A DNA stretch of 64,000 nt from Lunatimonas salinarum (GTDB taxonomy: Bacteria > Bacteroidota > Bacteroidia > Cytophagales > Cyclobacteriaceae), in the NCBI RefSeq assembly GCF_017811155.1, contig NZ_JACVCV010000010.1:159971-223970 (forward strand). The letters run 5' to 3'. The notes under the pieces are model-generated. The model did no database searches and had not been told where the DNA came from. It was given only the letters and a program-made list of their open reading frames with translations. The translations under genes were made by a program, and so were the position numbers. Of the stretch, positions 26,431 to 34,981 are shown one piece after another (the first letter of the stretch is position 1; every line of letters begins with the position of its first letter).

Positions 26431-26691
26431 ATGGCTCACAAAAAAGGTGTCGGTAGTTCCAAAAACGGAAGAGAATCGGAAAGTAAACGTCTTGGTGTAA
26501 AGAAATTTGGCGGTGAATCAGTTATCGCTGGAAATATCATCATTAGACAGCGAGGTACCAAGCATCATCCTGGTGAAAATGTCGGTCTTGGAAAAGATCA
26601 TACCATTTTTGCATTGGTAGACGGCAAGGTTAGCTTTCGCAAAAAGTACGACGGTAAATCTTACGTTTCTGTGGTTCCTGCAGAAGCTTAA
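26431..26691 (+). CDS. rpmA: 50S ribosomal protein L27
   Basis: The 86-residue L27 begins [24 protein letters not shown] and contains the conserved [25 protein letters not shown]. The N-terminus reaches the peptidyl-transferase centre in known ribosomes. There is no cleavable N-terminal extension of the Firmicutes type. It is followed by an intrinsic terminator. Confidence 0.98.
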   Translation: MAHKKGVGSSKNGRESESKRLGVKKFGGESVIAGNIIIRQRGTKHHPGENVGLGKDHTIFALVDGKVSFRKKYDGKSYVSVVPAEA

Positions 26692-26720
26692 GACTCATCT
26701 TTTACCAATAGTATCCAAAG

Positions 26721-26748
26721 AGGCTGTCCGAAAAGGGCAGCCTTTTTT
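26721..26748 (+). terminator. Terminator of rplU-rpmA
   Basis: AGGCTGTCC (26721-26729) pairs with GGGCAGCCT (26735-26743), with one G-T wobble, then T6. Confidence 0.85.
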
Positions 26749-27097
26749 ATGCCGCTAATTTTCCGGAATATCCGAAAGGCTTCCTGCAGTAAGTTTGGTG
26801 ATGTTGCCCTCGGCTTACTTCCTGTGTACTCAGGCGAGTCGAACTAACAAGCTATTTTTTTTTGCGTTTCTTTAGTAGGCCATTGTAAATGGTATAAGAG
26901 GGCTTGCGAAAGTAAAGGAGGCTACGAATAAAAGGATGCGGCCGATTCTGCACCTGGTCAGGGGATGGGCGGTAGGCTTAAAATGGCACCTTTGACGGTC
27001 TCCGCACTTGCAGACTTCCTTGCGCAATGCCCGGTTTCATCTTATGCCAAAGGATATTCTTTTTGATGAATTGTAGCTTCAATTTGAAAATTGGTTT
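26749..27097. other. Intergenic region without recognisable gene
   Basis: About 350 bp of mixed composition. No coding sequence, tRNA or known RNA motif is supported. Confidence 0.5.
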
Positions 27098-27150
27098 TAA
27101 CTTTGCGCCAAGCACCTAAACACTTGTTACCGCGTTTTTTTGAAGCGGTA
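27098..27150 (+). promoter_or_regulatory. -7 element and leader hairpin of hpf
   Basis: TAACTTTG (27098-27105) matches TAnnTTTG; no well-spaced TTTG lies upstream. A 6-bp hairpin TACCGC/GCGGTA (27128-27133, 27145-27150) would lie in the first part of the roughly 90-nt leader before the ATG at 27202. Confidence 0.5.
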
Positions 27151-27201
27151 GCTTTCCATAGTCATTTCAACCTATATTATTTAATCATTCAGTAAACATT
27201 T

Positions 27202-27510
27202 ATGAATTACACGGAGAATTATAAAGGCATCAAAATCGACGTTCAGGCGGTAAGCTTTGACATCAGCAACGCTGTTCAGGAAGAAATCCGGGCTTCTATA
27301 GACAAACTTTCCCGATTTACCCCTAACATCAATGCTGCCGACATTTACTTCAAAACGGAAGGACAGGGCCACACTACTGAGCGAATACTCGGTTTTAGGG
27401 TAGGTATTCCGGGTCCTGATGCCTTTGCAGAGGTTAGAGGGGAAAACTGGGTTCCTATGCTGAAAGATGCCGTGGACAAGTTAGTGAGACAACTCCAGAA
27501 AGGTAAATAG
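27202..27510 (+). CDS. hpf: Ribosome hibernation-promoting factor, short HPF/RaiA family
   Basis: A 102-residue protein of the HPF/YfiA fold with the pattern VSFDISNAVQEEIRASIDKL, a central strand (ADIYFKTEGQG) and ENWVPMLKDAVDKLVRQL at the end. The short form binds the 30S subunit in resting cells and stabilises inactive ribosomes; it lacks the dimerising C-terminal domain of long HPFs. It is monocistronic and convergent with the rhomboid gene, sharing a two-way terminator. Confidence 0.88.
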   Translation: MNYTENYKGIKIDVQAVSFDISNAVQEEIRASIDKLSRFTPNINAADIYFKTEGQGHTTERILGFRVGIPGPDAFAEVRGENWVPMLKDAVDKLVRQLQKGK

Positions 27511-27533
27511 TTTTCATTACCGAAATCCATCTC

Positions 27534-27566
27534 AAGCTTCCGGTTTTTTAAAAAAGCCGGAAGCTT
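27534..27566. terminator. Bidirectional terminator between hpf and the rhomboid gene
   Basis: AAGCTTCCGG (27534-27543) and CCGGAAGCTT (27557-27566) flank a T6A6 centre, and T or A tracts lie on both sides. The stop codon of the minus-strand rhomboid gene (27548-27550) lies inside the loop. Confidence 0.85.
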
Positions 27567-28177
27567 TTTAGTTGCTCCAAGAAGTAGGCCCCCTGACTGG
27601 GGGAAATCAACAGTACAAAAGTTATTCCAAACAGCGCACCGTACAAATGGGCGTCGTGGTTAATGTTGTCGTCGCCCTGCTTGCCTTTGTAGATGGCATA
27701 TCCCAGAAACAAAAAGCCTAAAATAAAACCAGGCAAGCAGAAAATGCCGAAGATACAAATATCCGCCAAAGGCATGAGTATGATACTGGCAAACACCATC
27801 GCGGCAGTTCCGCCGGACGCACCCAACGCGTGATAGTGCGGATTGTCCTTTTCCTTCCAAAACGTAGGAATATCTGAGACCACGATGGCCACTAGGTAAA
27901 ACCCCACAAACACCAATGCCCCCAGGCCTGTGCCAAACACGTATCCCAAAAATTGCTCCACTACCTGCCCGAAAAAATAGAAGGTAAACATATTAAATAA
28001 CAGGTGTACGCCATCCTTGTGGATAAATCCCGAAAGGAGAAAACGGCCATACTCCCCCCGATGCTTGACACGGTAGGGTGTAAACATACTTGCCTCAAGA
28101 AAGGAAGGGTTGTTCCAGGCATAATACGAGCTCAAACAGGTCATTGCGATCAAGACCAGAGTCAAGGAAAATTCCAT
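27548..28177 (-). CDS. Rhomboid family intramembrane serine protease
   Basis: A 209-residue polytopic membrane protein with about six hydrophobic segments. Rhomboid hallmarks are present: HLLFNMFTFYFFGQVVEQ in the second segment, the catalytic Ser in ALGASGGTAAMV (GxSG) and the catalytic His in HDAHLYGALFG. These enzymes cleave membrane protein substrates within the bilayer; the substrate is unknown. It lies 13 nt after the prenyl synthase gene and is probably the last gene of the minus-strand operon starting near 32562. Confidence 0.9.
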   Translation of the reverse strand: MEFSLTLVLIAMTCLSSYYAWNNPSFLEASMFTPYRVKHRGEYGRFLLSGFIHKDGVHLLFNMFTFYFFGQVVEQFLGYVFGTGLGALVFVGFYLVAIVVSDIPTFWKEKDNPHYHALGASGGTAAMVFASIILMPLADICIFGIFCLPGFILGFLFLGYAIYKGKQGDDNINHDAHLYGALFGITFVLLISPSQGAYFLEQLKSFRLF

Positions 28178-28190
28178 GGGGATGTCGATT

Positions 28191-29183
28191 TTATTTTTCG
28201 CGGTTGATCAAGTCCTCTACCACCGTCCTCAGCAGGGCTAAGGCCTCCTCGTCGGTGGTTTTTAGCTCCGATAGTTGGGAGAATCCTTGGTCAAAATAGC
28301 TACGTATCTTCTCCTCGGTGAGCGATCGGATCCCCAGGCTATCGTATATAGCGGTGACCGCCGCCACTTTAGCGGCTTTGTCCGGGTTTTGATCCGCTAT
28401 CCATCCGGTCAGCTCCTCCTTAACCTTGCCGTGGGAAAGCTCTAATGCTTTGATTAACAGATAGGTCTTTTTGTTGGCGATAATATCACCCCCCACCTGC
28501 TTTCCAAATTTGGCCTTATCGGCATATACATCCAACAAATCATCTTTGAGCTGAAAACCAATGCCCACCAACACACCAAAGGTATACAACCGTTCCGCAT
28601 CCGCTTTCGGGGCGTCTGCTAAGAGCGCCCCAAGCTGTAACGCAAAACCCAAAAGCACCGCTGTCTTTAATCGGATCATTTCGATGTAAGCATCCTCCGA
28701 CACCACAGATTCGCCTTCAAAATTCATGTCGAGCTGCTGTCCCTCACAAACCTCTGCAGCGGTTCGATTAAACAAGCGAATGGCTTCGGCGAGCTTTCCT
28801 TGCGGGGTTTCAAGTAACATATCATAGGCTTTTACCAGCATGACATCACCGGATAAAATCGCCGTATTCGCATTCCATTTCTCATGTACCGTCGGCATGC
28901 CCCTTCTCAGCGGCGCCTGATCCATGATATCGTCATGCATAAGTGTAAAGTTATGAAAAACCTCCACTGCCGAGGCCGGTGCCAAGGCACGCTTATAGTC
29001 AGCCCTGTAAAGCCTATAAGCCAGCAACACCAAAAGCGGCCGCACCCGCTTTCCTCCCAGCCCCATCAGGTAGGTTATTGGCTGATAAAGCTCCCGGGGA
29101 TTTTTTCCAAAATCGAACTCCTTAATGTATCCTTCCAGGTCTTCCTGTATGCCAGGTAAAAGTTGCTTAGTTTGCTGCATCAT
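28191..29183 (-). CDS. Polyprenyl (isoprenyl) diphosphate synthase
   Basis: A 330-residue trans-isoprenyl diphosphate synthase with both Asp-rich Mg-binding motifs: HDDIMDQAPLRRG and KDDLLDVYAD. GGKRVRPLL near residue 45 is the substrate-binding Arg/Lys region. It condenses isopentenyl diphosphate with an allylic diphosphate for quinone, carotenoid or cell-wall lipid precursors; chain length cannot be fixed from sequence. Its start overlaps the end of rnr by 17 nt, so the genes are coupled. Confidence 0.9.
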   Translation of the reverse strand: MMQQTKQLLPGIQEDLEGYIKEFDFGKNPRELYQPITYLMGLGGKRVRPLLVLLAYRLYRADYKRALAPASAVEVFHNFTLMHDDIMDQAPLRRGMPTVHEKWNANTAILSGDVMLVKAYDMLLETPQGKLAEAIRLFNRTAAEVCEGQQLDMNFEGESVVSEDAYIEMIRLKTAVLLGFALQLGALLADAPKADAERLYTFGVLVGIGFQLKDDLLDVYADKAKFGKQVGGDIIANKKTYLLIKALELSHGKVKEELTGWIADQNPDKAAKVAAVTAIYDSLGIRSLTEEKIRSYFDQGFSQLSELKTTDEEALALLRTVVEDLINREK

Positions 29184-31359
29184 CTACAAATTCCAAATCG
29201 ATCGTTCTCCTGTCTATGTCGGTTTTCACCACCCGTACGGATACGGTATCCCCCAAGGTTATGATGCGTTTATTTTTGGAACCAACCAATCGCATGTTGC
29301 GCTCGTCAAAATCATAGTAATCGTCTGTGATATCCTGCAATCTGACCATGCCCTCGCACTTGGTCTCGGTAATTTCCACATATACTCCCCATTCGGTAAC
29401 GCCAGTGACAATACCCACGTAATCCTTGTCTTCCGCTAGTTGCATGTATTCTACCTGCTTATACTTGATAGACGCTCGCTCTGCATCTGCCGCCCGCTTC
29501 TCTCGTTCGGATGAATGGGTACATTTTTCCTCCCAGGATTGGTTTTCGGAATTCTTGCCGCCATCTAGGTAATGCTGCAAGAGACGGTGCACCATCATGT
29601 CCGGATACCTTCTTATGGGAGAGGTAAAGTGCGTATAATGTTTGAACGCAAGGCCAAAGTGGAGCTTTGGCTCTGTGGTATATTTTGCCTTTGCCATACT
29701 CCGGATTGCCAATTGTTCCAGTACGTTCTGCTCGGGCTTCCCCACAATTTCATCCATCAACTTATTCAATGTCCTGGACACGGTCCGTTCATCCGTGATG
29801 GAGAGTTCGTGTCCAAACTTTCGTGCGAATCCAGCAAATGTGGTTAATTTTTCCAAATCAGGGTAATCATGAATCCGATAAACGAAGGTGTCCTTGCCTT
29901 TGTTTCGATTAAACACAAATTCGGCTACTGTCCGATTAGCCAAAAGCATGAACTCCTCGATCATCTTGTGAATATCTTTTCGTTCTTTGATGATCAGTCC
30001 CAAGGGCTTTCCCCGTTCATCGAGCTTAAATTTAACCTCTACCGTCTCGAAATTGATAGCTCCCTTTTTAAACCGCTCATAACGAAGCTTTTTGGCCATT
30101 TCATTCAGCTCTGTGAGCTCTTTGTAAAAATCTCCGGCCTGCTGATCTATATTTTCTTGTGCCTCTTCGTAGGCAAATCGGCGATCGGAATGAATGATGG
30201 TCCTGCCAATCCAGTAATTGAGGACGGCTGCATCGGGGGTCATTTCAAATACACAGGAAAAGGTAAGTTTGTCCTCATTTGGGCGCAAAGAGCATAGTCC
30301 ATTACTAAGACGCTCCGGCAACATGGGAATAGTGCGGTCCACTAAATAAACCGAAGTGGCCCGGTGATAGGCTTCTCTTTCCAAAAGCGAGTTTGGCCGC
30401 ACATAATGGGTTACATCGGCAATATGAACCCCCACTTCGTAATTTCCATTTTCTAATTGGCGATAAGAAATGGCATCATCGAAATCTTTTGCATCCGCCG
30501 GATCGATTGTAAACGTAGGGACCGCCCTAAAATCCTTTCTATCGGCTATCTCTTCTTTTCCAATCACCTCCGAAATTTGCTCAGCTTCCGCTTCCACTTC
30601 GTCAGGATACTCAAAAGGAAGACCAAATTCGGCCATAATTGAATGAATCTCTACCTCGTGCTCTCCGGCCTTGCCCAAAATCCGGATGATCTTACCGCTC
30701 GGGTTCTTTTCGCCTTCATTCCAATCGGTGAGTTTCACAACTACCTTCTGATTATGCTGGGCATCCAAGAGATCTGATTTTTTCACGAAAATATCGCGGT
30801 GCATTTTTTTGAAATCCGGCACCACAAAGGCAAAGCGAGGAGAAATCTCTACTCTGCCTACAAATTCATCCCTACAGCGGGTAAGTATTTCCACAACTTT
30901 ACCCTCCCGGCGACCATTCTTTGCCCTTCCAGGATATACCATCACCCGTACAATATCCCCGTCCAATGCATTCTTTAAGTCCTTTTCCTTCACCAAAATG
31001 TCATCATCCGCCTTGCCCATATGCTGGGGGATGACAAACGCAAAACGGGCATTTACATAATCAACCTCTCCTTCGATGAACGCGGGATCGCTTGTCGTGC
31101 TAAACTCATTGCGGGCATTTTTGGAAACCTTCCCCGCGCTAACCAATTCTACCAAAATTTCCGGTAACGCACGCTTTTCCGATGCATCTCGAAGCCGCAG
31201 CTGCTTGCTGAGCTGACGCTCAGAAAACTCCTCGCCAAAGTGGCTCTCTAAAAAATTTAGTACGGTGTGTTTTAACTGAAAGGGGTTTCCACCCCGCTTA
31301 GGCCCACCCTTTTTACGATCTCTATAGTTGCTTTTGCCAGATTTTCTTCCCATAAACAA
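29167..31359 (-). CDS. rnr: Ribonuclease R
   Basis: This 730-residue RNase II/R-family exoribonuclease has a basic Gly/Lys-rich N-terminus, cold-shock domains, the RNB catalytic domain (TIDPADAKDFDDAISY with the metal-binding Asp cluster, then HIADVTHYVRPNS and FTSPIRRYPDMMVHRLL) and a C-terminal S1 domain (GIVTGVTEWGVYVEITETKCEGMV). It degrades structured RNA 3' to 5'. Length and order are typical. Start 31359 or the second Met at 31353. Confidence 0.96.
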   Translation of the reverse strand: MFMGRKSGKSNYRDRKKGGPKRGGNPFQLKHTVLNFLESHFGEEFSERQLSKQLRLRDASEKRALPEILVELVSAGKVSKNARNEFSTTSDPAFIEGEVDYVNARFAFVIPQHMGKADDDILVKEKDLKNALDGDIVRVMVYPGRAKNGRREGKVVEILTRCRDEFVGRVEISPRFAFVVPDFKKMHRDIFVKKSDLLDAQHNQKVVVKLTDWNEGEKNPSGKIIRILGKAGEHEVEIHSIMAEFGLPFEYPDEVEAEAEQISEVIGKEEIADRKDFRAVPTFTIDPADAKDFDDAISYRQLENGNYEVGVHIADVTHYVRPNSLLEREAYHRATSVYLVDRTIPMLPERLSNGLCSLRPNEDKLTFSCVFEMTPDAAVLNYWIGRTIIHSDRRFAYEEAQENIDQQAGDFYKELTELNEMAKKLRYERFKKGAINFETVEVKFKLDERGKPLGLIIKERKDIHKMIEEFMLLANRTVAEFVFNRNKGKDTFVYRIHDYPDLEKLTTFAGFARKFGHELSITDERTVSRTLNKLMDEIVGKPEQNVLEQLAIRSMAKAKYTTEPKLHFGLAFKHYTHFTSPIRRYPDMMVHRLLQHYLDGGKNSENQSWEEKCTHSSEREKRAADAERASIKYKQVEYMQLAEDKDYVGIVTGVTEWGVYVEITETKCEGMVRLQDITDDYYDFDERNMRLVGSKNKRIITLGDTVSVRVVKTDIDRRTIDLEFVDDAAN

Positions 31360-31413
31360 ATTCTCAAGGGTTAAAGGTAAAGATTATTATGGTACATAAG
31401 AAGGGCTTTGGAA

Positions 31414-32151
31414 CTAATCTTTACCGTCTAGATCCAGATTCAATACACGAAACTCCATATCGCCCGGAAGCCCTTGGTAGGCTAGGTACAGCCTGGCTGT
31501 TACCTCTACATCTCGGATACAATAATGGCGAATGCTCTCCAGATCCCCTTGCTTGTAATACACTTCGTTTACCATGCTCCCGTCTATGCCTTCTTTGGAG
31601 GTTGGGATATGAAATACTGCAGCCAATAACTCCAGTCGAGTGTAGTGTTTGTAATCGCCAAACTTCCACATCTCCATCGTATCTATATGCCGGATCTCCC
31701 AGGGCTTCTTCCCGGCTATGTCCAATACTTCCGGAAGGGGTATGCGGTTTATGAGCATACGCCGGCACAGATAGGGAAAGTCAAACTCTTTGCCATTGTG
31801 ACCGCAGAGCACCCACCTTTTTTTCTCTAGCAACTGCCGAAAAGCCACTAGGGTGTCGTGTTCGCTTTCCTCGGCAAAGGTTTTGGTTCGGTAGATCAGC
31901 TCGTTGTCATCCGCTGCATAGTAAAAAAAGCCTACACCAATGCAGATTATTTTACCAAACTCTGCATAAATGCCGGCCCGCTGGAAGTAAAGCTCCTCGG
32001 GTCTGCCCTCCTCCGAAGCAGGCTGATTCCGCATTTTACGAACCCATTCCTCCTGCAGGCGTGAAGGCAATTCCTCCCATCGCTCCGTGGATGATGCCGT
32101 CTCTATATCCAAAAACAAAATATCCTGTACCTCTTGAAAAAAATTACCCAT
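31414..32151 (-). CDS. 3'-5' exonuclease, DnaQ-like/PolB-exo2 type
   Basis: A 245-residue RNase H-like exonuclease. The DEDD residues are visible: ILFLDIETA (Asp-Glu), CGHNGKEFDFPYL (second Asp), and YCIRDVEVTARLY near the C-terminus (last Asp, with a Tyr nearby). It resembles the predicted 3'-5' exonucleases related to the polysaccharide/PolB-exo2 family. Substrate unknown, possibly DNA repair or RNA ends given its place directly upstream of rnr (54 nt). Confidence 0.82.
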   Translation of the reverse strand: MGNFFQEVQDILFLDIETASSTERWEELPSRLQEEWVRKMRNQPASEEGRPEELYFQRAGIYAEFGKIICIGVGFFYYAADDNELIYRTKTFAEESEHDTLVAFRQLLEKKRWVLCGHNGKEFDFPYLCRRMLINRIPLPEVLDIAGKKPWEIRHIDTMEMWKFGDYKHYTRLELLAAVFHIPTSKEGIDGSMVNEVYYKQGDLESIRHYCIRDVEVTARLYLAYQGLPGDMEFRVLNLDLDGKD

Positions 32152-32160
32152 AACATACTG

Positions 32161-32562
32161 TTAAACGTGAAGAACCCCGTACAAATCCAGCTCTGGAATA
32201 TATCGGATATTTGATGATTCCATACTGCCTTGCACAAATATAAATTTTTTATCGAATATCTGATCCATAATGTAATAGCTTACCCAAAACTCGTTGGTAA
32301 GCGAAAAGAGCTTGGGATCAATGGATTCCACCCTCGCAACGGACGTGGCTTCCAACTCCTGAATGAGGTGCCGAAGGGTAGAAGTCTGTTTTCTCTCGCC
32401 GCCTAAGTCGCCATATCCTTTAGAGGTAATCATCAATGTGTGCAGGGAAATCAGATTTTTGTTAATGATATATACCGACCAATCTGCTCCGGCTTCCTTT
32501 TCTGCCCTGGCAATAGCCATCTTAACCCCGGTTACGGGATGGAAGGGTATGTCTTTCTTCAT
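32161..32562 (-). CDS. Conserved hypothetical protein, about 133 aa
   Basis: I do not recognise a named family, but the gene has steady coding character and its reading frame is conserved-looking (KMAIARAEKEAGADWSVYII, STLRHLIQELE, FWVSYYIMDQIFDKKFIFV). The ATG at 32562 is preferred over 32610 because the extra residues are low-complexity and basic. It is a soluble alpha/beta protein. Its stop is 9 nt from the start of the exonuclease gene, so it is likely first in the operon with the exonuclease and rnr. Confidence 0.7.
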   Translation of the reverse strand: MKKDIPFHPVTGVKMAIARAEKEAGADWSVYIINKNLISLHTLMITSKGYGDLGGERKQTSTLRHLIQELEATSVARVESIDPKLFSLTNEFWVSYYIMDQIFDKKFIFVQGSMESSNIRYIPELDLYGVLHV

Positions 32563-32722
32563 CTTTTGTAATTGTTTTTTGGTTTTATAATGCCTGGGAT
32601 GTGGTTGCATACGGTCATTCGTACCTATTGGTGGTATGTACGCTTAATTACCGTTCCTCTGTGAGTCACGCGCCCCATGCTTCTCTGCCGTTGCAAACCC
32701 AAATGACCCGAGGAGCCATAAA

Positions 32723-33448
32723 TCAGGCCGTGATTTCCAACTTCATTTCAAAAAGTATCTCCAAGTGCCGCCTCATTTTTACCTTTACTTCCTCCATATC
32801 TAGTTGCCTACCTAGCTCTAAGTGAAGTGAGGTTACCGCCTTGTCGGGAATTCCGCAGGGAACAATGTGCCCAAAATACTGCACATCCGCATTGACATTA
32901 AGCGCAAAACCATGCATGGTTACCCAGCGGCTGGACTTCACTCCCAGCGCACAAATTTTCCGGGGATTTTGTTGTGCCTTATGGTCCAACCAAACGCCCG
33001 TGAGGCCATCGATTCTTCCCGCTTCAAGGCCATACTCGGCCAATGTCAGGATAACCGCCTCCTCAAGAAACCGAAGATACCGATGGATATCGGTGAAGAA
33101 ATTATCCAAATCCAAAATCGGGTACCCTACCAACTGACCCGGCCCATGGTAGGTGATGTCGCCTCCCCGGTTGATTTTATAAAAAACAGCCCCGTTATCC
33201 GTTAGCCCCGCGTCATCCAACAGCAAGTGGCTGCTATCACCGCTCTTACCTAGTGTATATACATGGGGATGTTCTACAAAGATGAGGTAATTTGCAGTTG
33301 GGGCTTGTTCTGCTTGGGGCAGCTGACGGTTTTGAATCTTTTGGGCTACGGTTTCAGCAAACAAGTGCTCCTGAAAATCCCAGGTTTCCTTGTAATCTTT
33401 GAGCCCTAAATCGATGAATTTTACCGTTTTATTCTTATTTTGGTTCAC
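32723..33448 (-). CDS. lipB: Octanoyltransferase (lipoyl synthesis)
   Basis: A 241-residue LipB. Signature RGGDITYHGPGQLVGYPI, the catalytic Cys in VPCGIPDKAVTSL and the Lys in CALGVKSSRWVTMHGFALN are all present. It moves octanoyl from acyl carrier protein to lipoyl domains. I use GTG at 33448 (VNQNKNKTVKF) as start: the longer frame back to 33520 begins with a Cys/Phe-rich stretch unlike LipB. It is divergent from yraN. Confidence 0.92.
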   Translation of the reverse strand: MNQNKNKTVKFIDLGLKDYKETWDFQEHLFAETVAQKIQNRQLPQAEQAPTANYLIFVEHPHVYTLGKSGDSSHLLLDDAGLTDNGAVFYKINRGGDITYHGPGQLVGYPILDLDNFFTDIHRYLRFLEEAVILTLAEYGLEAGRIDGLTGVWLDHKAQQNPRKICALGVKSSRWVTMHGFALNVNADVQYFGHIVPCGIPDKAVTSLHLELGRQLDMEEVKVKMRRHLEILFEMKLEITA

Positions 33449-33570
33449 TGTAGTTCGGTTATCACAGAAAAAGAACAACACCACACATTGGATTGGTTCT
33501 GATTTTCCTGCATAAGGCAATAAAAGTAATCAAGCAGATCTTCTTTTAAAACATATATGTCCAAATCACT

Positions 33571-33927
33571 ATGGCAGAGCATCTCGAGAAAGGGAAGGAG
33601 GCCGAATGGTTGGCCAAGGAGTGGCTCGAAAACAAAGGATATGAGTTTATCGAAGCCAATTACCGCTACAAACACGCTGAAATCGACCTGATCTTTACCC
33701 ATAAGGGGATCATGGTATTTGTAGAAGTTAAATTCAGAAGTGGCACAGGCTACGGGTACGCCGAAGAATTTGTCGACTTCCGGAAGCGTCAACTGATCAT
33801 AAGGGCCGCAGACCATTACATCCATGAAAAAGACTGGCATCGGGATATCCGCTTTGACATAGTGGGGGTGTATAGAGATCGTAACGGTAGCATTGCCTTC
33901 CGACATTTTGAGGATGCCTTTTATTAG
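33571..33927 (+). CDS. yraN: YraN family (UPF0102) nuclease-like protein
   Basis: A 118-residue protein with the UPF0102 pattern: GKEAEWLAKEWLENKGYEFIEANYRY, AEIDLIFTHKGIMVFVEVKFR (the PD-(D/E)XK-like E-x-D ... E-V-K core) and KRQLIIRAADHYI. The family fold suggests a structure-specific or Holliday-junction-related nuclease; function is not well established. Its stop overlaps the stop of the convergent gene by 4 nt. Confidence 0.9.
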   Translation: MAEHLEKGKEAEWLAKEWLENKGYEFIEANYRYKHAEIDLIFTHKGIMVFVEVKFRSGTGYGYAEEFVDFRKRQLIIRAADHYIHEKDWHRDIRFDIVGVYRDRNGSIAFRHFEDAFY

Positions 33928-34775
33928 CCGTCGTTTCGATACACCAAATTGCCTTCTCTATCCCACTCAGCCCGAATATAAGGGCGAAAGTCCCTGGTAA
34001 AGGGCTCAGGTTGGTATTGAATCTCCCGCTTTCGAATGAGCTCATCGCCCTTAGTCTCCCAATACTCCGTCCAGAGCCCTACTCGCTCGCCGTAGCGATA
34101 CTCCCCTATCACCGCTACCTGTCCGCCTGGAAAGAAGTGAAAAAAATTGCCCTCTTCCAAATCGTATTCAATTGGTGTCAAGCGTTCGATTTCCCTATTT
34201 TCGCGATTATAATAGGTGATTCTGGAATCTTTGGGCCATCCTTGGTAAAAATGAGACTTGTCCAAAAGCACGCTCTTCGCGTCAAACGCCAGCCATCTGC
34301 CATGCTTGGTTCCATAGTAATACATGCCGGTTTCGACGACTACGTTATTTACCCGCTTTTCATAGGGACCGTGTAGCAGTTGGCCTTTTGAGGGATCAAA
34401 GTTGCGATCCTTGATGGACTTAGAACGCGAGTCATACCAATAGATATCTCTGATATAAGGGTCTACACGTTGATTTCGTGAAGTGGTATGAAAAAGTTGT
34501 AGGGTAGTCTGATCCCGAAAACTGCTTCGAATCATACTTCGGCTTGTCCGCTCGCCGAAATAGAAATTCTTTCGCTCCTTCTTCTTCTTTTGTTTTTTCT
34601 TCTCCCTGGTTTCCTCTTCTTGGTCAGAAAACAACAATATGGGAGTAGAGGTAGGCAATAGCCGGCTTTTTTCCACCCCGGAAGAATCTGGGTCCACAAC
34701 CAGCTCGTCTTGCGCCAAAACTGGTATCACTTGGCATAATAGGAGCACCAACAACATCGCAATGGTTCGCTTCAT
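33924..34775 (-). CDS. Exported YwqK/MORN-repeat-like protein
   Basis: The ATG at 34775 gives a 283-residue protein with a signal peptide (MKRTIAMLLVLLLCQVIPVLAQ). A Lys/Glu-rich linker (REKKKQKKKKERK) follows, then repeats of the YwqK/MORN sort such as HGPYEKRVNNVVVETGMYYYGTK and GLWTEYWETKGD. These repeats are common in Bacteroidota exported proteins of unknown role. A minus-strand -7 element (34817-34824) lies upstream. The stretch to 34802 would only add an untypical prefix. Confidence 0.72.
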   Translation of the reverse strand: MKRTIAMLLVLLLCQVIPVLAQDELVVDPDSSGVEKSRLLPTSTPILLFSDQEEETREKKKQKKKKERKNFYFGERTSRSMIRSSFRDQTTLQLFHTTSRNQRVDPYIRDIYWYDSRSKSIKDRNFDPSKGQLLHGPYEKRVNNVVVETGMYYYGTKHGRWLAFDAKSVLLDKSHFYQGWPKDSRITYYNRENREIERLTPIEYDLEEGNFFHFFPGGQVAVIGEYRYGERVGLWTEYWETKGDELIRKREIQYQPEPFTRDFRPYIRAEWDREGNLVYRNDG

Positions 34776-34816
34776 CTTGAATATAACGGCATTTTCCGGC
34801 AAGAAATTTTGTAGAT

Positions 34817-34878
34817 CAAATATATCTCATCAATTTCTCATAAAGGTTTAGAATTCAACGGCAATATACTTAATTTTG
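34817..34878. promoter_or_regulatory. Divergent -7 elements between the YwqK-like gene and aspC
   Basis: On the minus strand CAAATATA (34817-34824) reads TATATTTG, and on the plus strand TAATTTTG lies at 34871-34878. Both are exact TAnnTTTG sites; -33 elements are weak. Confidence 0.6.
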
Positions 34879-34981
34879 CACCCACAATCGAAAAGATTGT
34901 CCAATTACCAATATTCCGTTTCCAACAATATACCTAGTTATCAGCCTTGTGACGGCTGTCATTTAAATCTTTCGCATATTC

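Noticed and set aside
26825..26850. tRNA-like T-loop (GTTCGACTC on the minus strand)
   Set aside because: The flanking bases cannot form the T-stem, and no acceptor or anticodon arm is present.
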